Shown here one piece after another: positions 1 to 9,529 of a stretch of 64,000 nucleotides of DNA. How positions within the stretch are numbered: position 1 is the first letter of the stretch; each line of letters begins with the position of its first letter. The translations under genes were made by a program, and so were the position numbers. Under the pieces are notes generated by a model. The model was not told where the DNA came from, did not search any database, and saw nothing but the letters and a program-made list of their open reading frames with translations. Source of the stretch: DATAEY01 sp045805565 (GTDB taxonomy: Bacteria; Actinomycetota; Thermoleophilia; Solirubrobacterales; Solirubrobacteraceae); NCBI GenBank assembly GCA_045805565.1, contig JBJMKZ010000039.1, positions 62,001 through 126,000 of the forward strand, written 5' to 3'.

Positions 1-1
1 G

Positions 2-250
2 CCCGTGCGGCTGGTGTTCGACGACCAGGCGGTGACCGTCGAGGACGGGTCCGCGCACCAGCCCGATCTCGTCATCAGCGGCCGCCTGCCCCACGTCGTC
101 GCGCTGGCCACGGCGCCACTGCTGGGCGGCGTGCCCAATCCCGCGAACCGGCGGGGCAGGGCGGCCTTGGCGCGGATCGCCAACCGCCGGGTCCGCGTCA
201 CCGGGAACCGAACTCTGGGGCGAAAGCTCCTGCGCCTGCTGGCGCTCTAG
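2..250 (+). CDS. SCP2-like sterol/lipid-carrier domain protein, C-terminal part (truncated by window edge)
   Basis: This is an open frame running in from the left edge, so only the last 82 codons are present. The visible protein has the pattern of the end of an SCP2-type lipid-binding domain: a short beta strand, a stretch beginning DLVISG, a helix, then a basic segment ending in RVRVTGNRTLGRKLL. Such domains bind acyl chains or sterols, alone or at the end of larger enzymes. Which applies here cannot be told. It ends 27 bp before the convergent aminopeptidase gene. The family call rests on pattern only. Confidence 0.5.
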   Translation, partial: PVRLVFDDQAVTVEDGSAHQPDLVISGRLPHVVALATAPLLGGVPNPANRRGRAALARIANRRVRVTGNRTLGRKLLRLLAL

Positions 251-277
251 CGCGGCGCTCCGCACGTGGGGGGGGCG

Positions 278-1720
278 CTACTGCGCGGCGGCGCGCCGGG
301 CCAGCTCGACCAGGAGGCGCACCCCGAACCCGGAGCCGCCCTTGGCGGCGTAGGGCCGATTGAGATCCCAGGCGGTCCCGGCGATGTCGACGTGCGCCCA
401 GGGGACGTCGCCCACGAAGCGCGCCAGGAATTCCGCGGCGGTGATCGACGATGCCTTGCGCTCCTCGGTGGCGTTCACGATGTCCGCGTAGCGGCCCTTG
501 ATCATCTCGGCGTACTCGGGATGGAGGGGCAGGCGCCACACCGACTCTCCCGTGGCCCGCGCCGCCGTCTCGACCTCGTCGGCCCAGGCGTCGTCGTTGG
601 AGAACAGCCCGGCGTGGGTCGAGCCCAGCGCCACCACGATCGCCCCGGTCAGGGTGGCGAGGTCCACGATCCGCTCGGCTCCCTGCTCGACCGTCCAGGC
701 GAGGCAGTCGGCCAGCACCATCCGCCCCTCGGCATCGGTGTTGTTGACCTCGATCGTCGTGCCGTTACGCGCCCGCACGATGTCGCCGGGCTTGACCGAG
801 TGCCCGGACGGCATGTTCTCGGTGGCGCCCGCCACCGCCACCAGGCGGACGGGCAGACCCAGGCGGGCGACCGCGTCCACCGCCTCGATGACCGCGGCGC
901 CGCCGGACATGTCGAACTTCATCTCGGCCATCTTGGCCGACGGCTTGATCGAGATCCCGCCGGTGTCGAAGGTCACCGCCTTGCCGACGAAGCCGAGCGT
1001 GGGGCCGGATGCCGCGGCGCCCTCGTAGTGCAGCGTGATGAGCGCCGGCTCCTCGTCGCTGCCCCGGGCGACCGCCGCGAACGCCCCCATGTTCAGCTCC
1101 TCCAATCCCGCCCGTCCGTGCACCTGCGCCGAGACCGTCTCGTGCTGGTCGGCCAGCGCGCGGGCGCGGGCGGCCAGCAGCCCGGGGGTCATGTCGTTGG
1201 AGGGGGTGTTCTGGAGGTCGCGGGCCGCGTTCTGGGCCGCCGAGATCACGCCCGCCGCCGCCACCGGTCCGGCGACGTCGTCGTGGGCGCTGACCACCAG
1301 GCTCTCGAGCCGGGGGCCGTCGTCGCGATCCGCCTTGTAGCGATCGAAGCGGTAGGCGCCGAGCATGGTTCCCTCGACCAGGGCCCCGGCCACGTCGTCG
1401 CCGACGTGGTGTGGCAGCTCCCAGCACAGCGCCCGGGCGCCGAGCTCACGGGCTCGGGCCTGTGCCGCCCCCGCGGCGGCGCGGGCGCGCTCGGCATCGA
1501 GCTCGTCGCGCTTGCCGAGCCCCACCAGCAGCCAGCGGCGACCCTGGGCGTGGGTGACCGCCAGCCTGCGCGGTGCGGCCCGCGCCTCGCCGGAGTCGAC
1601 CAGCTGCTGCAGGGGAGCGCCCTCGAGGTCGTGGGTGACGGCCTCGCCCTCGAACAACCCGACGGCGATGGTGTCGGCGCCGGTGTCCAGCGGAGCGGCG
1701 GTGGTGCCCTCGACCTTCAC
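278..1720 (-). CDS. pepA: Leucyl aminopeptidase, M17 family
   Basis: A cytosolic metallo-aminopeptidase that removes N-terminal residues from peptides. The 480-residue length is typical of PepA. The C-terminal catalytic domain carries family motifs: a lysine in VGKAVTFDTGG, the metal-binding NTDAEGRMVLADCLAW block and DLATLTGAIVVALG. The frame stays open upstream to 1936, but the extra residues are low-complexity shadow sequence. The GTG at 1720 begins VKVEGTT and sits 9 nt downstream of a TATCTT box on the minus strand, so it is chosen and implies a leaderless mRNA. It is transcribed divergently from the thiolase gene. Confidence 0.93.
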   Translation of the reverse strand: MKVEGTTAAPLDTGADTIAVGLFEGEAVTHDLEGAPLQQLVDSGEARAAPRRLAVTHAQGRRWLLVGLGKRDELDAERARAAAGAAQARARELGARALCWELPHHVGDDVAGALVEGTMLGAYRFDRYKADRDDGPRLESLVVSAHDDVAGPVAAAGVISAAQNAARDLQNTPSNDMTPGLLAARARALADQHETVSAQVHGRAGLEELNMGAFAAVARGSDEEPALITLHYEGAAASGPTLGFVGKAVTFDTGGISIKPSAKMAEMKFDMSGGAAVIEAVDAVARLGLPVRLVAVAGATENMPSGHSVKPGDIVRARNGTTIEVNNTDAEGRMVLADCLAWTVEQGAERIVDLATLTGAIVVALGSTHAGLFSNDDAWADEVETAARATGESVWRLPLHPEYAEMIKGRYADIVNATEERKASSITAAEFLARFVGDVPWAHVDIAGTAWDLNRPYAAKGGSGFGVRLLVELARRAAAQ

Positions 1721-1729
1721 GGGGGCCGC

Positions 1730-1749
1730 AAGATACCCGCCGCTAGGAT
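1730..1749. promoter_or_regulatory. Back-to-back divergent -10 boxes for pepA and the thiolase gene
   Basis: The minus strand reads TATCTT at 1735-1730, 9 nt before the pepA GTG. The plus strand reads TAGGAT at 1744-1749, before the thiolase ATG at 1787, which also has a GGAGG ribosome site near 1772. Only 8 bp separate the two boxes, so each polymerase must contact DNA in the start region of the other gene. Confidence 0.55.
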
Positions 1750-1786
1750 TCTGATCCCCGTCCAGCCACCCGGAGGCCGCCCGCCG

Positions 1787-2971
1787 ATGCCACAGACCGT
1801 GATCCTCTCCGCCGCCCGCACGCCGATCGGCAAGCTCGCCGGCGGACTGGCCAAGCTGGACGCCACGGAGCTCGGCGCCACCGCGATTCGGGCGTCGCTC
1901 GAGCGCGCCGACGTGGAGCCCGAGCAGGTCGAGCATGTGGTCATGGGCCAGGTGCTACAGGCGGGGCAGGGGCAGATCCCCTCCCGTCAGGCCCAGGTCA
2001 AGGCGGGGATTCCCAAGGAGGTCCCTTCCGAGACGATCAACAAGGTGTGCGCTTCCGGCATCCGGGCCGCCGGGCTGCTGGACACGGCGATCCGCGTCGG
2101 AGACGTGGAGGTCGCGGTCGGCGGCGGGATGGAGTCGATGTCCAACGCCCCCTATCTGCTCAAGGATGCCCGCTTCGGCTTTCGCATGGGCGACGCCAAG
2201 GCGATCGACGCCATGATCCACGACGGCCTCACCAATCCCTTCTCGGGCAAGCACATGGCGCAGGAGGCCTCCGAGGTGGCCGCCGAGCTGGAGATGACGC
2301 GCGCCGACATGGATCGCTGGGCGCTGCGCTCCCACCAGCGCTCCATCGCGGCCACCGACGAGGGCCGGCTGCCCGAGGAGATCGTCGCGGTCACCATCGA
2401 GGACCGCAAGAAGGGCGAGACGGTGGTCGACGTCGACGAGGGGCCGCGCCGCGACACCAGCCTGGAGGCGCTCTCCCAGCTGCCGCCGATCTTCATGAAG
2501 GACGGCAGTCACACCGCCGGGAACTCGCCGGGCGTCAACGACGGCGGGGGAGCGCTGGTGCTCGCCAGCGACGAATGGGCGCAGCGCAACGGCAAGTCGG
2601 CGCTGGCGACCATCGTGTCCCAGGCGCAGGTCGCCGACGACTTCCCCTACCTCGCCCGCACGCCGGCCAACGCGGCCAAGCTCGCGCTCCGCAAGGCGGG
2701 GCTCGGCCCGCAGGACATCGACCTGTGGGAGATCAACGAGGCGTTCGCGTCGGTCACCCTCAATTCGATTCGCATGCTGGGGATCGACGAGGAGAAGGTC
2801 AACGTCAACGGCGGCGCGGTGGCCATCGGGCATCCGATCGGTGCCTCGGGCGCGCGCATCCTCGGGGCGCTGGTGCTCGAGCTCCGGCGTCGCGGCGGCG
2901 GAATCGGCTGCGCGGCGATCTGCTCCGGCGGCGGCCAGGGGGACGCCGTGATCGTCGACGTCGCCGGGTGA
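1787..2971 (+). CDS. Acetyl-CoA C-acetyltransferase (thiolase)
   Basis: A 394-residue biosynthetic-type thiolase that condenses two acetyl-CoA or cleaves acetoacetyl-CoA. All catalytic elements are visible: the nucleophilic Cys in NKVCASGIRA, the NEAFA block, the His in GHPIGASGARIL and the second Cys in CSGGGQGDA near the C terminus. The frame extends far upstream, but the ATG at 1787 is preceded by GGAGG and the protein begins with the usual VILSAARTPIG. Together with the B12 mutase and ETF genes downstream it suggests short-chain acyl-CoA metabolism (inference). Confidence 0.93.
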   Translation: MPQTVILSAARTPIGKLAGGLAKLDATELGATAIRASLERADVEPEQVEHVVMGQVLQAGQGQIPSRQAQVKAGIPKEVPSETINKVCASGIRAAGLLDTAIRVGDVEVAVGGGMESMSNAPYLLKDARFGFRMGDAKAIDAMIHDGLTNPFSGKHMAQEASEVAAELEMTRADMDRWALRSHQRSIAATDEGRLPEEIVAVTIEDRKKGETVVDVDEGPRRDTSLEALSQLPPIFMKDGSHTAGNSPGVNDGGGALVLASDEWAQRNGKSALATIVSQAQVADDFPYLARTPANAAKLALRKAGLGPQDIDLWEINEAFASVTLNSIRMLGIDEEKVNVNGGAVAIGHPIGASGARILGALVLELRRRGGGIGCAAICSGGGQGDAVIVDVAG

Positions 2972-3019
2972 GGCTGCGCAGACGGACGACCTTCCGCCCT
3001 CCTCACGGGGAGGCTCGGG

Positions 3020-3853
3020 TTGACGCCGGGTGACGAGCCGCCGGCCGGCTCGGCGCAGGCAGGCCGCGAGAGCCGAGGGGCGGCATTCTTCGATCTGGAT
3101 CGGACGCTGATCGCGGGGTCATCGGCGTTCCAGTTCGCCCGGGCGTCGTACCGGGCGGGAATGATGAGCCGGGGCGAGCTGGTGCGAGGGGCGGTCGCGA
3201 ACCTGCGCTTCCGGCTGCGGGGCTCCACCGACGAGGCGACGCAGGCGCTGCGCCAGCGGGCCCTCGAGGGCCTCCAGGGAGTCCGGGTGCGGGACGTGGA
3301 GAGGCTGGTCCCGGACATCCTCACCGGGCTGCTGCCGAAGCTGTACCCGAAGGTGCTGCGCGTGGCCTGGGACCACCAGGACGCGGGCCGCCCGGTCTAC
3401 ATCTGCACCGCGGCGTCGCAGGAGATCGCGGATCTGCTGGCCGACGTGCTGGTGTTCGACGGCGCCATCGGGGCCCGCTACGAGGCGGCGGCCGGCGTCT
3501 ACACCGGCCGCCCTGGCGGCCCGTTCACGTACCGCGAGGGCAAGGCCGAGGCGATCCGCGAGCTGGCCGCCCGGGACGGGATCGACCTGGCCGCATCGTG
3601 GGCGTACTCGGACTCCGAGTCCGATCTGCCGATGATGCGCGCGGTTGGGCACCCGGTGGCGGTCAACCCGGACACCGGCCTGGCTCGCGTCGCCCGCGAG
3701 GAGGGCTGGGAGATCATGCGCTTCGAGACCCTCGGCCGGCGACTGAAGATCGGCGCAGCGGCGCTGACGGCGGCGGCCGCCGGAGGCGTCGGCAGCGCCG
3801 TGGCGCGACGGCGGGGGCCATCCCGCACCCCGCGAGCGCTCGTCCGTCGATGA
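3020..3853 (+). CDS. HAD-superfamily subfamily IB hydrolase
   Basis: A 277-residue haloacid-dehalogenase-type phosphatase. Motif I is FFDLDRTLIAGSS with the paired aspartates DxD. The lysine-containing middle region and the YSDSESDLPMM metal site (motif IV) are also present. This matches SerB-like IB hydrolases that act on phosphoserine or on lipid and sugar phosphates; the substrate cannot be deduced. The start is the TTG at 3020, preceded by GGGGAGG. The C-terminal 35 residues are Ala/Arg-rich and may be disordered. Confidence 0.8.
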   Translation: MTPGDEPPAGSAQAGRESRGAAFFDLDRTLIAGSSAFQFARASYRAGMMSRGELVRGAVANLRFRLRGSTDEATQALRQRALEGLQGVRVRDVERLVPDILTGLLPKLYPKVLRVAWDHQDAGRPVYICTAASQEIADLLADVLVFDGAIGARYEAAAGVYTGRPGGPFTYREGKAEAIRELAARDGIDLAASWAYSDSESDLPMMRAVGHPVAVNPDTGLARVAREEGWEIMRFETLGRRLKIGAAALTAAAAGGVGSAVARRRGPSRTPRALVRR

Positions 3854-3932
3854 GCCACGAGCCCACCGGTCGGCTGGCCGGGGGCTGACAGGCGGCAGGC
3901 GGCCTGGCAGAATGCGCGGCTCGGGAGGAGCG

Positions 3933-5426
3933 ATGGGCAATCGCCGGTTCACCCGCCGCAGGTTCGTGGGGGGCGCCGCGGCCGGCGCCGCCGGCCTCGT
4001 CCTGGCCGATCCCCGCGCCACGGTGAGGGCCGCCGGCAAGCAGGCGGACGTCGTGGTGGTCGGCGCCGGGCTGGCCGGGCTCACCGCCGCGCGCCGACTG
4101 GTCAAGGCGGATCGCTCGGTGCTGATCCTCGAGGCCCGCACGCGGGTGGGCGGACGGACCCTCAACGAGTCGATCGGCGGGGGCGAGATCACGGAGGTGG
4201 GAGGGGAGTTCGTCGGCCCCACCCAGGACCACATCCTCAACCTGGCCGACGAGCTCGGGGTGGACACCTTCAAGACCTACGACGACGGCAACAACGTCTT
4301 CTACCGCGGGGACACCGGCACGAGGCTCCTCTACACCGACCAGACGCCCGCCGGCGGCGTCCCGCCGGACCCGGAGATCGCCGGCAATGCCGCCAAGATC
4401 GTCCTGCAGCTCGACCAGATGTCCCAGGACGTCCCGGTGGACGAGCCCTGGAACGCCCCCAACGCCCAGGAGTGGGACTCCAAGCGGTTCTCCGAGTGGC
4501 TGAGCGAGAACAGCACCTACGGGACGACCGAAACCTGGACCAAGGTCGTCGACGGCTTCATCGAGGCGCTGCTGGGCAAGGACCCCAACGACGTTTCGCT
4601 CCTATTCGTCCTGTTCTACATCGCCGCCGCCGGCAACGAGGGCAACCAGGGCAACCTGGAGCGGCTGATCAACACCCGCGACGGCGCCCAGGAGCGGCGC
4701 TTCGTCGGAGGCTCGCAGCGGGTCGCCATCAAGCTGGCCGACCAGCTGGGAGACCGAGTCCTGCTCGGGCGCCCGGTCAGCCGCATCGTCCAGACCGACG
4801 GCGGGGTCGAGGTTAGCGGCGGCGGGCTCACGGTGGGGGCCCAGCGGGTGATCGTCGCGATTCCGCCCGCGCTGGTGCGGCGGATCAAGTACGACCCCGC
4901 GCTCCCCGACGAGCGCGCGGCGCTCATGAAGGGCATGCCGCACGGAACGCTGCGCAAGGTCGAGGCGATCTACGGGAAGCCCTTCTGGCGCGACGACGAC
5001 CTCACCGGCCAGGCGGTGAGCGACACGCGGCCGGCGCAGATCACCTTCGACAACAGCCCGCCCGACGGCAGCCCGGGAGTGCTGTTCGGGTTCGTGGGTG
5101 GCGACGCCCTGAGCGAGTTCCGCAAGCTCTCGGACAGCCAGCGGCGCAAGCGGGTGCTGACCAACTTCTCCAACTACTTCGGCGACCAGGCGCTCAAGCC
5201 GAAGGACTACTTCGAATACGACTGGACGACGCAGCCGTGGAGCCTCGGGTGCCCGGTCGGGTCGCCCACCCCGGGGACGCTGGTGGCGCATGGGTCCGCG
5301 ATCCGCGAGCCGGCCGGTCGCATCCACTGGGCGGGCACCGAGACCTCGACCTACTGGAACGGCTACATGGACGGCGCCGTGCGCTCGGGCGAGCGCGCCG
5401 CCCAGGAGGTGCTGGACAAGCTCTAG
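3933..5426 (+). CDS. Tat-exported FAD-dependent amine oxidase
   Basis: A 497-residue flavin monoamine-oxidase family protein. It starts with a twin-arginine signal (RRRFVGG followed by an Ala/Gly-rich stretch ending near ATVRAAG), then a dinucleotide fold with VVGAGLAGLTAARRL and RVGGRT. It ends with the FAD-contacting block WAGTETSTYWNGYMDGAVRSG. An upstream ATG at 3912 is in frame, but the ATG at 3933 lies just after GGGAGGA and places the twin arginines close to the N terminus, so it is preferred. The substrate is unknown; polyamines, aromatic amines and amino acids are all possible for the family. Confidence 0.85.
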   Translation: MGNRRFTRRRFVGGAAAGAAGLVLADPRATVRAAGKQADVVVVGAGLAGLTAARRLVKADRSVLILEARTRVGGRTLNESIGGGEITEVGGEFVGPTQDHILNLADELGVDTFKTYDDGNNVFYRGDTGTRLLYTDQTPAGGVPPDPEIAGNAAKIVLQLDQMSQDVPVDEPWNAPNAQEWDSKRFSEWLSENSTYGTTETWTKVVDGFIEALLGKDPNDVSLLFVLFYIAAAGNEGNQGNLERLINTRDGAQERRFVGGSQRVAIKLADQLGDRVLLGRPVSRIVQTDGGVEVSGGGLTVGAQRVIVAIPPALVRRIKYDPALPDERAALMKGMPHGTLRKVEAIYGKPFWRDDDLTGQAVSDTRPAQITFDNSPPDGSPGVLFGFVGGDALSEFRKLSDSQRRKRVLTNFSNYFGDQALKPKDYFEYDWTTQPWSLGCPVGSPTPGTLVAHGSAIREPAGRIHWAGTETSTYWNGYMDGAVRSGERAAQEVLDKL

Positions 5427-5439
5427 CACGGGCTCGCCC

Positions 5440-5445
5440 TAGACT
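5440..5445 (+). promoter_or_regulatory. Leaderless -10 box (TAGACT) for the mutase large subunit
   Basis: TAGACT ends 7 nt before the ATG at 5453 and no ribosome-binding site lies between, so transcription would start at or next to the start codon. Confidence 0.55.
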
Positions 5446-5452
5446 TCCCGCC

Positions 5453-7111
<1,659 letters not shown>

Positions 7112-7193
7112 GACGGGGCGTCCCGGGCGCCGGCCTCCCAATATGATCCGGCGGCCTGCGCCCCGTGCCGCCCGACTAGCCCGACGCCCCGCC

Positions 7194-7625
7194 ATGGCCG
7201 CATCGCAAACCGAGCCCAAGATTCGCGTCGTGGTGGCCAAGCCCGGGCTCGACGGCCACGACCGCGGCGCCAAGATCATCGCCCGCGCGCTGCGCGATGC
7301 GGGCATGGAGGTCATCTACACCGGCCTGCACCAGACGCCCGAGCAGATCGTGGCGACCGTCGTGCAGGAGGACGCCGACGCCGTCGGCCTGTCGATTCTC
7401 TCCGGCGCCCACATGACGCTGGTGCCCAAGGTGGTCGAGCTCCTGCGCGCCGAGCAGGCCGACGACGTGGTGGTGACCGTGGGCGGCACCATCCCCGCGG
7501 AGGACATCGACGAGCTCAAGAAGCTGGGCATCGCGGAGGTGTTCACCCCCGGCGCCCCGACCCATGAGATCGTCGATTTCATCCGCGACGCGGTGACCGC
7601 CAAGCGGGCCGAGCCGGCGCGCTGA
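7194..7625 (+). CDS. icmB: B12-binding small subunit of the acyl-CoA mutase
   Basis: A 143-residue cobalamin-binding domain. The base-off/His-on motif DxHxxG is complete (Asp20, His22, Gly25), followed by LSILSGAHM and the VTVGGTIP segment typical of these subunits. It supplies adenosylcobalamin to the large subunit encoded 82 bp upstream. The ATG at 7194 is favoured over the upstream ATG at 7143, because homologous proteins start close to KIRVVVAKPGLDGHD. A TAGCCC sequence lies about 10 nt before it. No mutase-reactivating GTPase (MeaB/MeaI type) is encoded nearby. Confidence 0.88.
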   Translation: MAASQTEPKIRVVVAKPGLDGHDRGAKIIARALRDAGMEVIYTGLHQTPEQIVATVVQEDADAVGLSILSGAHMTLVPKVVELLRAEQADDVVVTVGGTIPAEDIDELKKLGIAEVFTPGAPTHEIVDFIRDAVTAKRAEPAR

Positions 7626-7658
7626 TCGGCCTCCCGCCGGCCGCTCGCCCCGGGCGAC

Positions 7659-7674
7659 GACTGACTAGTCAGTC
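7659..7674. promoter_or_regulatory. Perfect 16-bp palindromic operator upstream of the etf operon
   Basis: GACTGACTAGTCAGTC reads identically on both strands. It ends 3 bp before the TAGGAT -10 box, so a bound protein would block the -35/spacer region. The shape (two GACT-type half-sites around a central CTAG) resembles TetR-family operators of fatty-acid and acyl-CoA genes (from memory). No TetR gene lies in the window. Confidence 0.65.
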
Positions 7675-7677
7675 AAA

Positions 7678-7683
7678 TAGGAT
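7678..7683 (+). promoter_or_regulatory. -10 box (TAGGAT) of the etfBA operon
   Basis: TAGGAT lies immediately downstream of the palindrome and 32 bp before the etfB GTG, leaving a short leader that carries the GAGGAGG ribosome site near 7704. Confidence 0.5.
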
Positions 7684-7715
7684 GCCCAGCTTCCGTTAGC
7701 CAGAGGAGGCCTGCA

Positions 7716-8507
7716 GTGAAGATTTGCGTCCTGGTCAAAGAGGTCCCGGACGCCGCCGTCGAGAAGCGGATCGACCCCTCGACGGGGCGCATGGACCGCA
7801 GCGGGGAGAAGAACCTCAACCCGTTCGACACTCACGCGATCGAGGCCGCGATGCAGATCAAGGAGGGGGGCGAGGCGGACGTCGACGAGGTGGTGGCGGT
7901 CACCATGGGACCGCCGAGCGCCGTGCGCGCGCTGCACAAGGCGGTCTCGCTGGGCGCCGACCGCTCCGTGCATCTGACCGATGACGCCCTGGCCGGCTCC
8001 GACGTCGCCGCCACCGGCTATGCGCTGGCCGGCGCGCTCCAGCGCGAGGAGCCGGACCTCGTCCTGCTCGGCCAGCAGTCCGACGACGGCGAGTGCTACA
8101 CGATCGGCGCGGTGGTGGCCGACCACCTGCACATGCCGTCGCTGACCCAGGTGATCAAGATCGACCTGGAGGACGGCCGGCTGCGCTGCGAGCGCCAGGC
8201 CGAGTACGGCTACGACACCGTCTCCGTCGAGCTGCCGGCGGTGATCTCGGTCGGGGACGCCATCAACGAGCCGCGCTATCCGTCGCTGAAGGCGATCATG
8301 GGCGCCAAGAAGAAGCCGCTCGACACGCTGGGCCTCGCCGACGCCGAGATCGAGGCGTCCCGGGTGGGCGAGGACGGCTCGCAGGTCCAGTGCGGGAACT
8401 TCCAGGATCCGCCCGCTAAGGAGCCCGGCCAGATCATCGAGGACGAGGACACCAACGAGACCGTCGAAAAGCTGGTCGCCTGGCTCGAGGAAAGGAAGCT
8501 GATCTAG
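7716..8507 (+). CDS. etfB: Electron transfer flavoprotein beta subunit
   Basis: A 263-residue ETF beta subunit, which with EtfA collects electrons from acyl-CoA dehydrogenases. It begins with KICVLVKEVPDA and contains the family segment LGQQSDDGECYTIG and the block PAVISVGDAINEPRYPSLKAIMGAKKK. The GTG at 7716 follows a strong GGAGG. It is the first gene of a three-gene operon with etfA 41 bp and the quinone oxidoreductase 1022 bp downstream of its stop. The palindrome at 7659 probably makes the whole unit repressible by an acyl-CoA-responsive regulator (inference). Confidence 0.94.
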   Translation: MKICVLVKEVPDAAVEKRIDPSTGRMDRSGEKNLNPFDTHAIEAAMQIKEGGEADVDEVVAVTMGPPSAVRALHKAVSLGADRSVHLTDDALAGSDVAATGYALAGALQREEPDLVLLGQQSDDGECYTIGAVVADHLHMPSLTQVIKIDLEDGRLRCERQAEYGYDTVSVELPAVISVGDAINEPRYPSLKAIMGAKKKPLDTLGLADAEIEASRVGEDGSQVQCGNFQDPPAKEPGQIIEDEDTNETVEKLVAWLEERKLI

Positions 8508-8548
8508 ATGCCCCTGCCCGTCCCAGAGGATGCCCGGAGGAACGTCTG

Positions 8549-9526
8549 ATGGCCGACGTCCTGGTCTACGTGCTGCACTACGAGGGCGCGTTCAACAAGA
8601 ACTCGCTCGGCGCCGTCACCGAGGGTGGGCGCCTCGCCTCTGAGCTGGGCGGCGAGTGCCACGCGGTGGTGGTCGGCGCCGACGACCTCTCCGACGAGCT
8701 GTGCGCCAGCCTAGGCGGCTACGGGGCCGCCAAGGTGTTCCGCGGCCAGGGTCCGGAGGGCCTGGCCCAGCCGGTGGTCGACGTGATGGCGAAGGTGATC
8801 TCGGATCACGGCCAGTCCTACGCGCTGTTCGGCGGCGGCCTGCTCGGATTCGAGATCGGCGCCGGCCTGGCGGCCCGGATGCGCGCGGGCGTGACGATGG
8901 AGGTCACCGAGGTCCGCGTGGAGGACGGCAAGCTGGTGGCGCGGCGGCCGATCCTCCAGGACTCCAAGGTCTCCGAGTCGCACTACCGCGGCGACCTGGG
9001 GGTGATCATCGGACGACTCAACGCCTTCGAGGCCCAGCAGCAGGACGGCGCCGGCGCGGACGTCGAAGACGTCGAGGTGGAGCTCTCGCCCTGGTCCACC
9101 AAGGCCGCGATGGTGCAGCGCGGCGAGCAGCGCGGCGCCGACGTCAACATCGAGGACGCCGACATCCTGGTGGCCGGTGGCCGGGGCCTGGGGAAGGCCG
9201 AGGGCTTCCAGCTGTGCGAGGAGCTGGCCGACGCGTTCGGAGGGGCGGTGGCGGCGACCCGAGCGGTGGTGGACGCCGGCTGGTACCCCTACGCGGCCCA
9301 GATCGGGCAGACCGGCAAGACGGTCGCCCCCAAGCTCTACCTGGCGGCCGGGATCTCCGGCGCCATCCAGCACAAAGTCGGGATGCAGAGCTCGGAGAAC
9401 ATCGTGGCGATCAACAAGGACGCGAACGCCCCGATCTTCGAGTTCTCCGACCTGGGGATAGTCGGCGATCTCAACAAGATCCTTCCCAAGCTGGCCGAGG
9501 CCGTGAAGGCCAAGAAGGGCAGCTGA
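8549..9526 (+). CDS. etfA: Electron transfer flavoprotein alpha subunit
   Basis: A 325-residue ETF alpha subunit. The C-terminal FAD-binding domain is clear: ILVAGGRGLG, then GWYPYAAQIGQTGKTV, LYLAAGISGAIQHKVGM and the ending VAINKDANAPIFEFSDLGIVGD. It starts at the ATG at 8549 behind GGAGG. It partners EtfB and passes electrons to the oxidoreductase encoded 3 bp after its stop. Confidence 0.95.
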   Translation: MADVLVYVLHYEGAFNKNSLGAVTEGGRLASELGGECHAVVVGADDLSDELCASLGGYGAAKVFRGQGPEGLAQPVVDVMAKVISDHGQSYALFGGGLLGFEIGAGLAARMRAGVTMEVTEVRVEDGKLVARRPILQDSKVSESHYRGDLGVIIGRLNAFEAQQQDGAGADVEDVEVELSPWSTKAAMVQRGEQRGADVNIEDADILVAGGRGLGKAEGFQLCEELADAFGGAVAATRAVVDAGWYPYAAQIGQTGKTVAPKLYLAAGISGAIQHKVGMQSSENIVAINKDANAPIFEFSDLGIVGDLNKILPKLAEAVKAKKGS

Positions 9527-9529
9527 TCG

